From: an alpha proteobacterium AAP38 | GTDB lineage: Bacteria; Pseudomonadota; Alphaproteobacteria; Azospirillales; Azospirillaceae | Length of the DNA stretch: 64,000 nucleotides | Direction: 5' to 3' | NCBI GenBank assembly: GCA_001296005.1 | Contig: LJHR01000027.1 | Span: forward strand, 146,827-210,826 | Part shown: one piece after another, positions 33,558 to 42,713 of the stretch | How positions within the stretch are numbered: the first letter of the stretch is position 1 | Layout of the letters: each line of letters starts with the position of its first letter | The notes under the pieces: generated by a model | Told to the model about the DNA's origin: nothing | Databases searched by the model: none | The model's input: the letters and a program-made list of their open reading frames with translations, nothing else | Translations under genes and position numbers: made by a program

Positions 33558-35860
33558 GACCGGCCCCTCTTTCCCATCCGGGCGCGCAGCAGGGCGAACA
33601 CTCCCAGACCCGCGCTGGCGACCACGGTGATCTCACCCAGCGTGTCGAACCCGCGGAAATCGACCAGGATCACATTGACGATGTTGCGGCCATGCGCCTC
33701 CAGCAGCGAGGTGTCTCCGAAGAAGTGCGACAGATCCAGCGCCAGCGGTTGATCCAGCACGGCCAGCATGATGGCGCTGACCACCCCGCCCAGGCCCAGG
33801 GCCAGTATGGCATGGAACAGTTTGGCCGCCCTTGTCCGGTCCGATCCCGGCGGCAGCATCGGCAGCTTTGCCATGATCAGCACCAGGATGATGGCCGACA
33901 AGGTTTCCACCATCAGCTGGGTGATGCCGACATCGGGCGCCCCGAACAGCAGGAAGAACAAGGCCACCGACATGCCCGTGATGGCCAGCGACAGGATCGC
34001 CTCCATACGCGACCGTGCACGGATGGCCCCGACGGTGCCGCCCAGTATCAGCAGGGCCAGCGATCCGCCCAACGCATCCTCAATCTCCAGGCTGATGCCC
34101 GGCCAGACCAACCCGCCGCGAACAGCCAGGGTGGCACCCAGCAGAACCAGGATACCGGTGAATATCCAGGCGAGGTAGCGGTGCAGCATCCCATCTTGCA
34201 ACCAGCCGGTCACCCGCCGTGCCAGCCGGTCCAGCAGGGCAAGCAGGCAGTCCCAGGCCCGGTCATGATCGATACGGGTGGCCAGCTGTATCTTGGCCAA
34301 GGCGTTCTTCACGGCCGGCTGACCAGTGTAAATCCCCAAGCCCAGCGCGACCGTCAGGGCGGACAGGCCCAATGCAGGCGTGAACCCGTGCCAGAGATGC
34401 AGTTCCAGCCCCAGCGGGGCACCCCGCACCGCATCGGCGGCAGCACCCAGCAACCCCTGCGGCAGTCCGACCCACAGGCCGAAAAGCAGCGACAGGCTTG
34501 CCAGAATGCCGGGCCCCGCCAGAAGTGCCGCCCCCCCTTCATGCGCATGCGCAGCGGCCTTTGTGGGTGCCCCCAGGAACGGCTTCAGGAAAATCGTGGC
34601 TGCCGCTGCCACCATCGCGGCATTGGCCAGCAGCAGGGCTGCCAGTGCCAGATAGTGACCGTTGCGGAAAATATCGTCGTAGATCAGTTCCTTGGCGACA
34701 AAACCCAGCAGGGGCGGCAGCCCCGCCATCGACAGGGCCGCCACGGCGATGAACAGGCCCGTGGCCGGCATCTTTCCCCAAAGCCCCCCTAATTCACCCA
34801 CCTCGCGCGTGCCGCTGCCATGGTCCACGGAGCCGGCGCCCATGAACAGCGCCCCCTTGTAAAGGGAATGGGCTAGTAGGAACCCGGCGAAGGCCTTCAG
34901 GGCGCCGTCACTGCCGATGCCGATCAGCAACACCAGCACGCCCAGCGCCATCAGCGTGGTATAGGCCAGGATCTTCTTCAGATCGGTGGAGCGCAGGGCC
35001 ATGGCCGAGCCCCACAGGGCCGTGACGCCACCGGCAATGGTCAAGGCCCAGAACCAGGCCTCTGTCCCGCCCAGCGTCGGGTTCAGCCGGGCCAGCAGAT
35101 AGACGCCGGCCTTCACCATGGTGGCCGAATGCAGATAGGCGCTTACCGGTGTTGGCGCATCCATGGCATTAGGCAGCCAGAAATGGAATGGCACCTGCGC
35201 CGATTTGGTAAAGGCGGCCAGCAGCAGCAGGATCAGCATGGCGGGATAGAGCGCATGTGTGCGCAGATCGGCGCCTGAGGCGGCGATGGCCGACAGGGTC
35301 CATTCCCCCGAGCCCGAGCCCATCAGGACAAGTCCCGCCAGCAAGGCCATGCCGCCGCCGCCCGTCACCAACAGCGCCTGGATGGCCGACCGCCGCGATC
35401 GGGCATCCTCGTGATTGAAGCCGATCAGCATGAAGCTGGTGATGCTGGTCAGTTCCCAGAACACAAACAGGCTGATCAGATCGTCCGCCGTGACCAGTCC
35501 CAGCATCGCGGCCATGAAGGCCAGGATGAACAGATGAAACCGCCCCTCACGCGGATGACCGCGCAGATAACCGCCGGAATAGATGACAATGAAGGCGCCA
35601 ATCCCGCAGATCAGCAGGGCGAACAGCAGCGATAGCCCGTCAAGCCGAAATGACAGCGCGACGCCCAGCGATGGCGCCCAACTGGTGGTTTCCAGAACGG
35701 GCGTACCTGCCGTCACACCCGGAACCTGTGTCGCGAACCAGAGCGCGGCTGACAGCGGCACCAAGGCCAGAAACCAGTGCGACAGTGCGGGCAACACCCG
35801 ATTGAGAGTGGGGGCGATGGCCGCAGCCAGGATGATGGCAAGGATGGCTGTCAATATCAC
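33554..35860 (-). CDS. mrpA: Mrp antiporter subunit A
   Basis: A 768-residue polytopic protein, the largest Mrp subunit. The N-terminal NuoL-like part has [53 protein letters not shown] and the long run of helices; the C-terminal part (about 600-768) contains the MrpA-specific DUF4040/MrpB-like region ([35 protein letters not shown]). The start is GTG. It is first in the mrpABCDEFG operon, whose full gene set and order (A to G) is intact. Confidence 0.95.
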   Translation of the reverse strand: MILTAILAIILAAAIAPTLNRVLPALSHWFLALVPLSAALWFATQVPGVTAGTPVLETTSWAPSLGVALSFRLDGLSLLFALLICGIGAFIVIYSGGYLRGHPREGRFHLFILAFMAAMLGLVTADDLISLFVFWELTSITSFMLIGFNHEDARSRRSAIQALLVTGGGGMALLAGLVLMGSGSGEWTLSAIAASGADLRTHALYPAMLILLLLAAFTKSAQVPFHFWLPNAMDAPTPVSAYLHSATMVKAGVYLLARLNPTLGGTEAWFWALTIAGGVTALWGSAMALRSTDLKKILAYTTLMALGVLVLLIGIGSDGALKAFAGFLLAHSLYKGALFMGAGSVDHGSGTREVGELGGLWGKMPATGLFIAVAALSMAGLPPLLGFVAKELIYDDIFRNGHYLALAALLLANAAMVAAAATIFLKPFLGAPTKAAAHAHEGGAALLAGPGILASLSLLFGLWVGLPQGLLGAAADAVRGAPLGLELHLWHGFTPALGLSALTVALGLGIYTGQPAVKNALAKIQLATRIDHDRAWDCLLALLDRLARRVTGWLQDGMLHRYLAWIFTGILVLLGATLAVRGGLVWPGISLEIEDALGGSLALLILGGTVGAIRARSRMEAILSLAITGMSVALFFLLFGAPDVGITQLMVETLSAIILVLIMAKLPMLPPGSDRTRAAKLFHAILALGLGGVVSAIMLAVLDQPLALDLSHFFGDTSLLEAHGRNIVNVILVDFRGFDTLGEITVVASAGLGVFALLRARMGKRGRS

Positions 35861-35989
35861 GCGGCAATCCGCCTTTCCGCTCCGATGGTTAGGGGCAATA
35901 TAAGGATTGGCGGGGACCGTTCAACCATAACCGGTTCAAATTCCGACGCCGGTGATGGGAAATATCAACGGCGCCGGAATCGGCGGCTT

Positions 35990-36931
35990 TTAAAGCTCCA
36001 ACAGTTGTTCGCGCGTGATCCAGAAGACTTCGCCGAAGGAATGTTCGGTTTCCAGCCACAGGAATTCGGCGTCCGGGTAAGTTTCTTCAAGTGCGGCACG
36101 GCCGGTGCCGACCTCCACCAGAAGGCCACCCTCCGGGTTCAGGTGCTTGGGCGCTTCCTTCAGGATCCGGTGGACGATGGCCATGCCATCATCATCGCCG
36201 CCGACCAGGGCCATGCGTGGTTCCGCCTGATATTCGGGTGGCAGATTGTCCATCGCCTCCTTATCGACATAGGGCGGGTTGGAGATGATCAGATCGTATT
36301 TCTTGCCCTTCAGCGGCTTGAACAGGTCGCCATGGAACAGCTTCACGCGTTCTTCCAGACCGTGGTCGGCCACGTTGATCTTCGCCACCTCCAGCGCGTC
36401 GGGCGAGAGGTCGACGGCATCGACATCGGCCAGCGGGAAAATGCTGGCCGCCAGGATGGCCAAGCAACCTGAACCGGTGCAGAGGTCCAGCACCTTTTCC
36501 ACATCGGTCACGTCATCGACCAGGGTGAAATCCTGCTCGCCGCCAAACAGTTCGCCAAACAGCAACTCACCAATGAAGGAGCGGGGCACGATGACGCGGT
36601 CATCGACATAGAAGGGAACGCCCTGGATATAGGTGCGCTTGGTTAGATAGGCGGCGGGTTTGCGGGTGGTCACACGGCTATGGATAATCTCCGCCAGCGC
36701 CAGCCGTTCAGCGGGGATCAGCTTCGCATCGAAATAGGGTTCCAGCTGATCCACTGGCAGCTTCAGCGTTTCCAGCACGATGAAGGCCGCTTCGTCATAG
36801 GCGGTGACGGCGCCGTGCCCATGCACCAGCCCGGCGCGATTGAAGCGGCTGACGGCATAGCGGATGAAATCACGCACCGTGGACAGTTCCGCCGCCACGA
36901 CATTGGTGGCGGGCAGGGACAGATCAGACAT
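35990..36931 (-). CDS. prmB: Ribosomal protein L3 N5-glutamine methyltransferase
   Basis: A 313-residue SAM-dependent methyltransferase. The N-terminal domain is all-helical; VLDLCTGSGCLAILAA binds SAM and DLIISNPPYVDKEAM contains the NPPY motif that contacts the glutamine amide. IPRSFIGELL-type spacing (VPRSFIGELL here) is typical of PrmB rather than PrmC. It methylates the GGQ-type glutamine of ribosomal protein L3. The ATG at 36931 is chosen; a GTG four codons upstream is in frame. Confidence 0.9.
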   Translation of the reverse strand: MSDLSLPATNVVAAELSTVRDFIRYAVSRFNRAGLVHGHGAVTAYDEAAFIVLETLKLPVDQLEPYFDAKLIPAERLALAEIIHSRVTTRKPAAYLTKRTYIQGVPFYVDDRVIVPRSFIGELLFGELFGGEQDFTLVDDVTDVEKVLDLCTGSGCLAILAASIFPLADVDAVDLSPDALEVAKINVADHGLEERVKLFHGDLFKPLKGKKYDLIISNPPYVDKEAMDNLPPEYQAEPRMALVGGDDDGMAIVHRILKEAPKHLNPEGGLLVEVGTGRAALEETYPDAEFLWLETEHSFGEVFWITREQLLEL

Positions 36932-36980
36932 TTGGGCACACACTCCGGCTGGAACGGGTTTGGGTGGTCAGGATGGCAGG

Positions 36981-37019
36981 GCGCGGATAAACGGGCAAGG
37001 ATCGCCCGTTTATCCGCGC
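36981..37019. repeat. Perfect 16-bp inverted repeat overlapping the nudC stop
   Basis: GCGCGGATAAACGGGC (36981-36996) and its exact complement (37004-37019) flank a 7-base loop. The right arm includes the last nudC codons and its TAA stop, so the hairpin begins within the coding region. It probably acts as a transcript 3'-end structure between nudC and prmB, though no T-run follows. Confidence 0.75.
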
Positions 37020-37930
37020 AGCCACGCCTCGATCAGCTGTCTGGAAATACTGTCGAACGGCGGCAAGCGGAAGTTCTCACCATTCTGATTCTTTCGCACG
37101 AAATCGCGGCTGAACCAGCGCACATCCTCCAGCTCATCCTCATCCGCCTTCACGTCCAGCGTGGTGGCACGTGCGTGGAAGCCCAGCATCAGGGAGGATG
37201 GGAAGGGCCAGGGCTGGCTGGAATGGTATTTCACATCCGTGACGCGCACGCCCGCCTCTTCGAAACATTCGCGCATCACCGTCTCTTCCAGGCTTTCGCC
37301 AGGTTCCACGAATCCGGCGAGCGTGGAATACATGCCGGGTGGGAAGCGCGATTGCCGACCCAGAAGGCAGCGGTCGCCGCCATCATGGACCAGCATGATG
37401 ACCGCCGGGTCATGGCGTGGGAAATGCTGGGCGGCGCAGTCGGGATTGGTGCAGCGCCGGCTGTGCCCGCCCTCCGCCGCCGCCGTGGGCGATCCGCAGG
37501 TGCCGCAGAATTTATGCTTGCCGTGCCACAGCATCAAGGCACGGATATAGGCATACATGCCACCTGCGCGCTGCCCGATGCGCGTGCCCAGCGACCGCAG
37601 CTCCACAAACCGGCCCAGCTTCGCCACCTCCGCATGGGTATCGACATCTTCCAAGGGGGAGATATCGACGGCGAAATATGAATGGCCGCCATCATCACCC
37701 AGATAGATGGGGGGCATGGCCAGATGCCACCCCCACCAGTCGGCGGTGACCGGCAGGTAAACGGGCAGGGGCGCATCATCGGCCCCCGTAATCAGATGCC
37801 GGCCCCGCCACCAGGGGATGATCCGGGCAGCCTGCGGGTGGCGCAGACGGGCGGTAAGCCAGTCCTCATCCTTGCGCCGGTGGGCGGCCCGATCCAGGCC
37901 GGAGCCGGCATAAAAGTTCAGTCTCATCAT
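37010..37930 (-). CDS. nudC: NAD+ diphosphatase / RNA de-NADding enzyme NudC
   Basis: A 306-residue Nudix hydrolase. The zinc ribbon FCGTCGS...RCTNPDC (four Cys) precedes the Nudix box GFVEPGESLEETVMRECFEEAG, and the downstream SQPWPFPSS segment is the marker that separates NADH pyrophosphatases from other Nudix enzymes. It hydrolyses NAD(H) and NAD-capped RNA 5' ends. The start is the first of two adjacent ATGs; in-frame sequence further upstream runs into the SRP RNA gene and is not coding. Confidence 0.92.
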   Translation of the reverse strand: MMRLNFYAGSGLDRAAHRRKDEDWLTARLRHPQAARIIPWWRGRHLITGADDAPLPVYLPVTADWWGWHLAMPPIYLGDDGGHSYFAVDISPLEDVDTHAEVAKLGRFVELRSLGTRIGQRAGGMYAYIRALMLWHGKHKFCGTCGSPTAAAEGGHSRRCTNPDCAAQHFPRHDPAVIMLVHDGGDRCLLGRQSRFPPGMYSTLAGFVEPGESLEETVMRECFEEAGVRVTDVKYHSSQPWPFPSSLMLGFHARATTLDVKADEDELEDVRWFSRDFVRKNQNGENFRLPPFDSISRQLIEAWLRG

Positions 37931-38039
37931 GGTTTGGCGACGGTGACATGTGCGCGGGCAAGCCGCCAATGCACAGGCGTCAGAGCGGCCCCGGCGGATT
38001 TCTCCCTTGTTTTTCTGCTGACACTCGCCGATATAGACG

Positions 38040-38140
38040 TCGGGAGGTTGGCAACGGGCGAGTCCCTCGCCAACCCGGTCAGGTCCGGAAGGAAGCAGCC
38101 GTAACGAGTTTCGGCTCGGGTCGTTCGTCCAGCCTCCCAC
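38040..38140 (+). ncRNA. ffs: Signal recognition particle RNA (4.5S, small bacterial type)
   Basis: The conserved apical domain GGTCAGGTCCGGAAGGAAGC followed by AGCCGTAACG is present at 38077-38106, including the Ffh-binding symmetric and asymmetric loops. The ends pair: GGGAGG at 38042-38047 with CCTCCC at 38133-38138. This is the usual 100-nt bacterial SRP RNA, and its place just before dnaX is common in proteobacteria. Boundaries are approximate by a few bases. Confidence 0.95.
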
Positions 38141-38258
38141 CCTACGCAAAATTCGCCATCGTTGCGCCGCTCCGTCAAAAGCGGTATCGCAAAACCGTGG
38201 CGTTGGCGCGCTTGCATCACTAAACTGTCGCGTCCTTGCCGTAGACCCGAGACGCCCC

Positions 38259-40157
38259 GTGACCGACGAGACGAACAGCCATTCCGCCGCCGGTGCCGCC
38301 TATCGCGTGCTGGCGCGTAAATACCGGCCGCAGAATTTTGATGAGCTGGTGGGTCAGGATGCGCTGGTCCGGACGCTGCGCAACGCCATCCAGTCGGGCC
38401 GCATCCATCAGGCGTATATGCTGACCGGTGTGCGCGGGGTGGGCAAGACGACGACGGCGCGCATCATTGCGCGTGCGCTGAACTGCATCGGGCCGGACGG
38501 GCAGGGCGGGCCGACCATCAGCCCCTGCGGCGTCTGCGAGATGTGCGTGTCCATCGCCGCCGACCGCAATGTCGATGTGATCGAGATGGACGCGGCGTCG
38601 AATACCGGCGTTGATAACGTGCGCGAGATCATTGAGGGGGTGCGCTACGCCCCGTCTGCCGCGCGCTACAAGCTCTACATCATCGACGAAGTGCACATGC
38701 TGTCGAAAAGCGCCTTCAACGCGCTGCTGAAGACGCTGGAGGAGCCGCCGCCGCATGTGAAGTTCGTTTTTGCCACTACCGAGATCCGCAAGGTGCCGGT
38801 GACGGTGCTGTCGCGGTGTCAGCGATTCGACCTGCGCCGTGTGGATCATCCCACCCTGGTGGGCCATTTCACGCGGGTGGCGGGCAAGGAAGGCGTGCCG
38901 GTGGAACCCGACGCCATCGCCCAGATTGCGCGGGCTGCCGATGGGTCGGTGCGTGACGGTCTTTCGCTGCTGGATCAGGCCATTGCGCTGGGCGGCGGTA
39001 ATGTCACCCTGGCGCAGGTGCGTGATATGCTGGGTCTGGCTGACCGGACCCGCGTCATCGACCTGTTCGAAGCGACCATGACGGGCAAGCCGGCGGATGC
39101 GCTGGACATCCTGACCGACCTGCATCGTTGCGGGGCCGATCCGATTGTCATCACCCAGGACCTGCTGGATTTTGCCCATTTCCTGACCCGTGCTCGTGTC
39201 ATTCCGGCCACTGCCGAGGATGTGTCGATCCCGGAGGATGAGCGCACGCGTGGTGTCGCCTTGGCACAGAAGCTGGGCATGGCGTCACTGTCGCGCGCCT
39301 GGCAGATTTTGTTGAAGGGTTTGGCCGAAATCCAGCATGCGCCGGTGCCGATGCAGGCGCTGGAAATGGTGCTGATCCGCCTGTCCTATGCCTCCGATCT
39401 GCCCAGCCCCGCTGAACTGATCAAGAAGATCAATGAGGCGGGTGGGGTAGAGGCGGCGGCGCGCGCCCTGCACGGGGGTAGCCCCGGCGGTGGCGGCGGA
39501 TTTGCCGGTGGTGGCGGTCCGGGGCCGGTGGTGCATTCAGCCCCGACCCAGGGGGCGCCCATGGCCATGGTGGCGGGCGGAAGGGCCTTTGCGGGGGCAC
39601 CGGCGCCTGCACCGATGGCGACGCCGCAACCGGTCGGCAAGATTGATACGGTGCCGGAACCAACCAGCTTCCGTGAGGTCGCCGACCTGTTCTTGGACAA
39701 GCGCGAGGGCGTGCTGGCTGGCATGCTGCGTGCATCGGTCCATCTCGTTCGTTTTGAAAACGGAATGATTGAGCTGCGCTTGCTGCCAGCCTGCCCGCAG
39801 AACCTGCCCGGTAAGGTCGGGCAGTTGCTGACCGAATGGACGGGCAAACGCTGGGTCGTGTCCGTATCCGGTGCCGCCGGTGAGCCGACCATTGCCGAAC
39901 AGGAACGCGAAGCCGAACTGCGCCAGCGGGCCGAGGCCGCAGAACATCCGCTGGTCAAGGCCGTGCTTGAGGCGTTTCCAGGGGCCAAGATTGACAAGAT
40001 CATCGACCAGAGCCAGGTAACCCTGGCCCCGCCGCCGATGGCCGAACCTGAAATTCCCGAGGCGATGGACGCTTTTGGGGGTGACGAGATGGCCGACAGC
40101 CCTTATTTCGATGCACCACCGCCCATGGATGAGGGCGATTATGAAGGAGACTTCTGA
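38259..40157 (+). CDS. dnaX: DNA polymerase III subunits gamma and tau
   Basis: A 632-residue clamp-loader ATPase starting with GTG. YRVLARKYRPQNFDELVGQ opens the AAA+ domain, with Walker A GVRGVGKTTTAR, a zinc module (four Cys in LNCIG...CGVCEMC), Walker B IIDEVHML and the sensor SRCQRFDLRR. A Gly/Pro/Ala-rich linker (about 400-460) leads to the tau-type C-terminal region that contacts DnaB and Pol III alpha. No obvious slippery heptamer for a shorter gamma form was seen. It lies between ffs and ybaB. Confidence 0.95.
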   Translation: MTDETNSHSAAGAAYRVLARKYRPQNFDELVGQDALVRTLRNAIQSGRIHQAYMLTGVRGVGKTTTARIIARALNCIGPDGQGGPTISPCGVCEMCVSIAADRNVDVIEMDAASNTGVDNVREIIEGVRYAPSAARYKLYIIDEVHMLSKSAFNALLKTLEEPPPHVKFVFATTEIRKVPVTVLSRCQRFDLRRVDHPTLVGHFTRVAGKEGVPVEPDAIAQIARAADGSVRDGLSLLDQAIALGGGNVTLAQVRDMLGLADRTRVIDLFEATMTGKPADALDILTDLHRCGADPIVITQDLLDFAHFLTRARVIPATAEDVSIPEDERTRGVALAQKLGMASLSRAWQILLKGLAEIQHAPVPMQALEMVLIRLSYASDLPSPAELIKKINEAGGVEAAARALHGGSPGGGGGFAGGGGPGPVVHSAPTQGAPMAMVAGGRAFAGAPAPAPMATPQPVGKIDTVPEPTSFREVADLFLDKREGVLAGMLRASVHLVRFENGMIELRLLPACPQNLPGKVGQLLTEWTGKRWVVSVSGAAGEPTIAEQEREAELRQRAEAAEHPLVKAVLEAFPGAKIDKIIDQSQVTLAPPPMAEPEIPEAMDAFGGDEMADSPYFDAPPPMDEGDYEGDF

Positions 40158-40160
40158 GCC

Positions 40161-40484
40161 ATGAAGAATATCGGCCAGATGATGAAGCAGGCCCAGCAGA
40201 TGCAGTCCAAGATGGCTGAGATGCAGGCCAAGATGCAGGAACATGAAGCCACGGGCGTGTCCGGCGGCGGCATGGTCAAGCTGACCCTGAACGGCAAGGG
40301 CGATCTGCGCGGCCTGAAGATCGACAAGTCTATCGTCGATCCCGAGGATGTCGAGGTTCTGGAAGACCTGATCACCGCCGCGTATAATGACGCCAAGGGC
40401 AAGATCGAGGCCTTCACGGCGGAACAGACCAACGCCATGATGGGCGGTCTGAAGCTGCCGCCGGGCTTCAAGATGCCGTTTTAA
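40161..40484 (+). CDS. ybaB: YbaB/EbfC family nucleoid-associated protein
   Basis: A 107-residue DNA-binding protein with the N-terminal coiled-coil region rich in Met, Gln and Lys (MKQAQQMQSKMAEMQAKMQE) and the conserved VKLTLNGKGDLRGLKIDKS strand pair. It starts three bases after dnaX, the standard dnaX-ybaB pairing. In many relatives recR follows; here the next element is a large inverted repeat and a gene on the opposite strand. Confidence 0.94.
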   Translation: MKNIGQMMKQAQQMQSKMAEMQAKMQEHEATGVSGGGMVKLTLNGKGDLRGLKIDKSIVDPEDVEVLEDLITAAYNDAKGKIEAFTAEQTNAMMGGLKLPPGFKMPF

Positions 40485-40491
40485 TTGCGGT

Positions 40492-40575
40492 TTTGTCGCA
40501 TGCGCTGACGCTTATGCGACCTACGGCATGTTTTTTCGTAGGTCGCATAAGGCTGTTTAAGCCGCATGCGACAAA
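40492..40575. repeat. Nested double inverted repeat (84 bp) between ybaB and lysR
   Basis: An outer perfect 13-bp pair (TTTGTCGCATGCG at 40492-40504 and its complement at 40563-40575) encloses an inner perfect 15-bp pair (CTTATGCGACCTACG at 40511-40525, complement at 40537-40551). The inner loop contains a T6 run. All four arms share GTCGCAT or its complement. It fills the gap between two convergent genes, so a bidirectional terminator is the plain reading; a REP-like mobile repeat is the alternative. Confidence 0.85.
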
Positions 40576-40576
40576 C

Positions 40577-41476
40577 CTATCCCTGGAACAGCCGTGCGTT
40601 GCGCTTTACCTCTTCCGCGATGAATTCCGCGGCCACGCGGATGCGGGAGAGGTGGCGAACGTCCGAATGCATGACCAGCCAGAAGCTTCGGATCAGCTTC
40701 ACCTCGTCCGGCAGCAGCCGGACCAGGTCTTTCTCCCCCGCCGCCATGAAACAGGGCAGAACGGCAATGCCGCTGCCGGCCTGCACCGCCCGGAACTGCG
40801 CCACCAAACTGGCACTTTTCAGATAGGGGCGGATATCGCGGGAGACGAGCGGGACATAATCCAACTCCGGCGTATACAGCAGATCATCGATGTAGGAGAT
40901 GAAGCGGTGGGCCGCGAGGTCGCCCGGCCCGTCGATGGGCGGTGCCGTCTCCAGATATGACCGCGCCGCATATAGGCCCAGTTCGTAATCGGTCAGCTTG
41001 CGCGCATGAAGGCGGCCCGCCTCCGGCTGCGCTAGGGTCACGGCGATATCTGCCTCCCGCTTCGACAGGCTGAACAGGCGCGGCATGGCCACCAACTGCA
41101 CCTCCAGATCGGGATGCATCGTACCCAGTCGGCCAATACGCGCGGCCAGGAAGAAGCTGCCGAACCCATCGGGGGTGCCGATCCGCACGGCGCCCGACAG
41201 CTTGGCCCCGGCACCCGATAGATCCTCCTGGATGGTCAGCGCCATGCCCTCCATAACCTCAGCACTTTGCAGCAGGGTCTCCCCCGCCTGGGTCAGGCTG
41301 TATCCCGTGGCATGACGTTCGAACAGGGTGGTGCCCAGCGCCTGTTCCAGGCCTGTCAGGCGGCGGCCCAGGGTGGTGTGATCCACCCCCATGCGCTTGG
41401 CGGCCAGGGTCAGCCGACCCGACCGCGCCACCGCTAGGAAGGATTGCAGATCGTCCCAGTCGAACCGGCTGGCCAT
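40577..41476 (-). CDS. LysR-family transcriptional regulator
   Basis: A 299-residue regulator. The N-terminal winged HTH (WDDLQSFLAVARSGRLTLAAKRMGVDHTTLGRRLTGLEQALGT split across about residues 5-50) and the periplasmic-binding-like effector domain (about 90-295) are typical. RRLTGLEQALGTTLFERH is the usual LysR linker start. It is divergent from the hydroxyisobutyryl-CoA hydrolase operon with about 160 bp between, so local control of that operon is likely but inferred. The frame stays open far upstream, but those codons are antisense to the next genes. Confidence 0.9.
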   Translation of the reverse strand: MASRFDWDDLQSFLAVARSGRLTLAAKRMGVDHTTLGRRLTGLEQALGTTLFERHATGYSLTQAGETLLQSAEVMEGMALTIQEDLSGAGAKLSGAVRIGTPDGFGSFFLAARIGRLGTMHPDLEVQLVAMPRLFSLSKREADIAVTLAQPEAGRLHARKLTDYELGLYAARSYLETAPPIDGPGDLAAHRFISYIDDLLYTPELDYVPLVSRDIRPYLKSASLVAQFRAVQAGSGIAVLPCFMAAGEKDLVRLLPDEVKLIRSFWLVMHSDVRHLSRIRVAAEFIAEEVKRNARLFQG

Positions 41477-41638
41477 GCCCACCCCATGCGAGTTTGCGCA
41501 CAATAACGGCGAGGAACTTCGCATGGATGTGCGTGTGGCCGCAATGGTACTGGTTGAAATGCGGAATTCGTCGCCGTGGCGATGTATAAGAGGGCGGCTT
41601 ACCGCCCCGGTCAGGGCGATTGAAAGGGAGGATGGGTT

Positions 41639-42688
41639 TTGAGCGAGGATGTCATCTGCACCGTGCGCGGTGCCATCGGCCATATTCTGCTGAACCGGCC
41701 CAAGGCGCTGAACGCCTTGACGCTGGGCATGGTGGAGGTGATCGCACCGGCGCTTGATGCTTGGGGCCAGGATCCCGCCATCAAGGCCGTGGTGATCCGG
41801 GGGGGCGGCGACCGCGCCTTCTGTGCCGGGGGTGATGTCCGTGCCGTCTGGGACGCTGGGTGGGAGCGAAAACGAGGGGAGGGCACGGGCGCCCTGACCG
41901 CCGCCTTCTTTGCCGGGGAATATCGCCTGAACCGGCAGATCAAGTGCTTTCCCAAGCCCTATGTCGCCCTGATGGATGGCATCACCATGGGCGGCGGCGT
42001 CGGCCTGTCGGTCCATGGCAGTCACCGGGTGGTGACGGAAAAGACCCTGCTTGCCATGCCGGAAACGGGTATCGGCCTGTTCCCCGATGTGGGCGGGACG
42101 TATTTCCTGCCGCGCCTGCCGGGCAAGCTGGGCGTTTATCTGGGCATGACTGGCGCGCGGGTGCATGCGGCGGACCTGATCTATACCGGGATCGGCACGC
42201 ATCATGTGCCATCCGCTTCGCTGGATGCCATCGAGGTGGCCCTGGCCGAGGGGCAGGATGTGGATGCCGTGCTGGCGGCACTCGCCGCTCCGGTGGGGGA
42301 GGCGCCGCTGGCGGCGCTGCGCGAGGCGATTGATGCGGCGTTTGAGGCCGAGGATGTCGAAGGGGCTGTAGCGGGCCTGATCTCCCAGGGTATGCCTTGG
42401 GCCGATAAGGTGGCGGAGACCATCCTGTCCATGTCGCCCACCAGCCTGAAAGTGACGTTCGAGCAGTTGCGGCGCGGGGCGGAACTGGACTTTGACGATT
42501 GCATGCGGCTGGAATTCCGCATGACCCAGGCGGTGATGGACGGCAACGACTTCTTTGAGGGCATCCGCGCCGTCCTGGTGGACAAGGATAAGAGCCCGAA
42601 ATGGAACCCCGCAAAGCTGGCCGATGTGTCGGCGGCGGATGTCGCGCGGTACTTCGCGGTGCCGGCGGGCGGGGATCTGACATTCTAA
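41639..42688 (+). CDS. 3-Hydroxyisobutyryl-CoA hydrolase (enoyl-CoA hydratase/isomerase family)
   Basis: A 349-residue crotonase-fold protein. VVIRGGGDRAFCAGGDVRA forms the oxyanion hole, MDGITMGGGVGLSVHG the second one, and MPETGIGLFPDVGGTYFL carries the Glu and Asp that mark hydrolases of valine catabolism. It releases 3-hydroxyisobutyrate from its CoA ester. The start is a TTG placed eight bases after AGGGAGGA; the nearby ATG at 41632 is out of frame. First gene of a three-gene operon with the dehydrogenase acting on its product. Confidence 0.88.
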   Translation: MSEDVICTVRGAIGHILLNRPKALNALTLGMVEVIAPALDAWGQDPAIKAVVIRGGGDRAFCAGGDVRAVWDAGWERKRGEGTGALTAAFFAGEYRLNRQIKCFPKPYVALMDGITMGGGVGLSVHGSHRVVTEKTLLAMPETGIGLFPDVGGTYFLPRLPGKLGVYLGMTGARVHAADLIYTGIGTHHVPSASLDAIEVALAEGQDVDAVLAALAAPVGEAPLAALREAIDAAFEAEDVEGAVAGLISQGMPWADKVAETILSMSPTSLKVTFEQLRRGAELDFDDCMRLEFRMTQAVMDGNDFFEGIRAVLVDKDKSPKWNPAKLADVSAADVARYFAVPAGGDLTF

Positions 42689-42713
42689 AAGATAACTCAC
42701 GGAGGAAATGACC

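Noticed and set aside
38259..40157. Programmed frameshift in dnaX giving a gamma form
   Set aside because: I found no A-rich slippery heptamer in the coding frame; the full-length tau product is intact.
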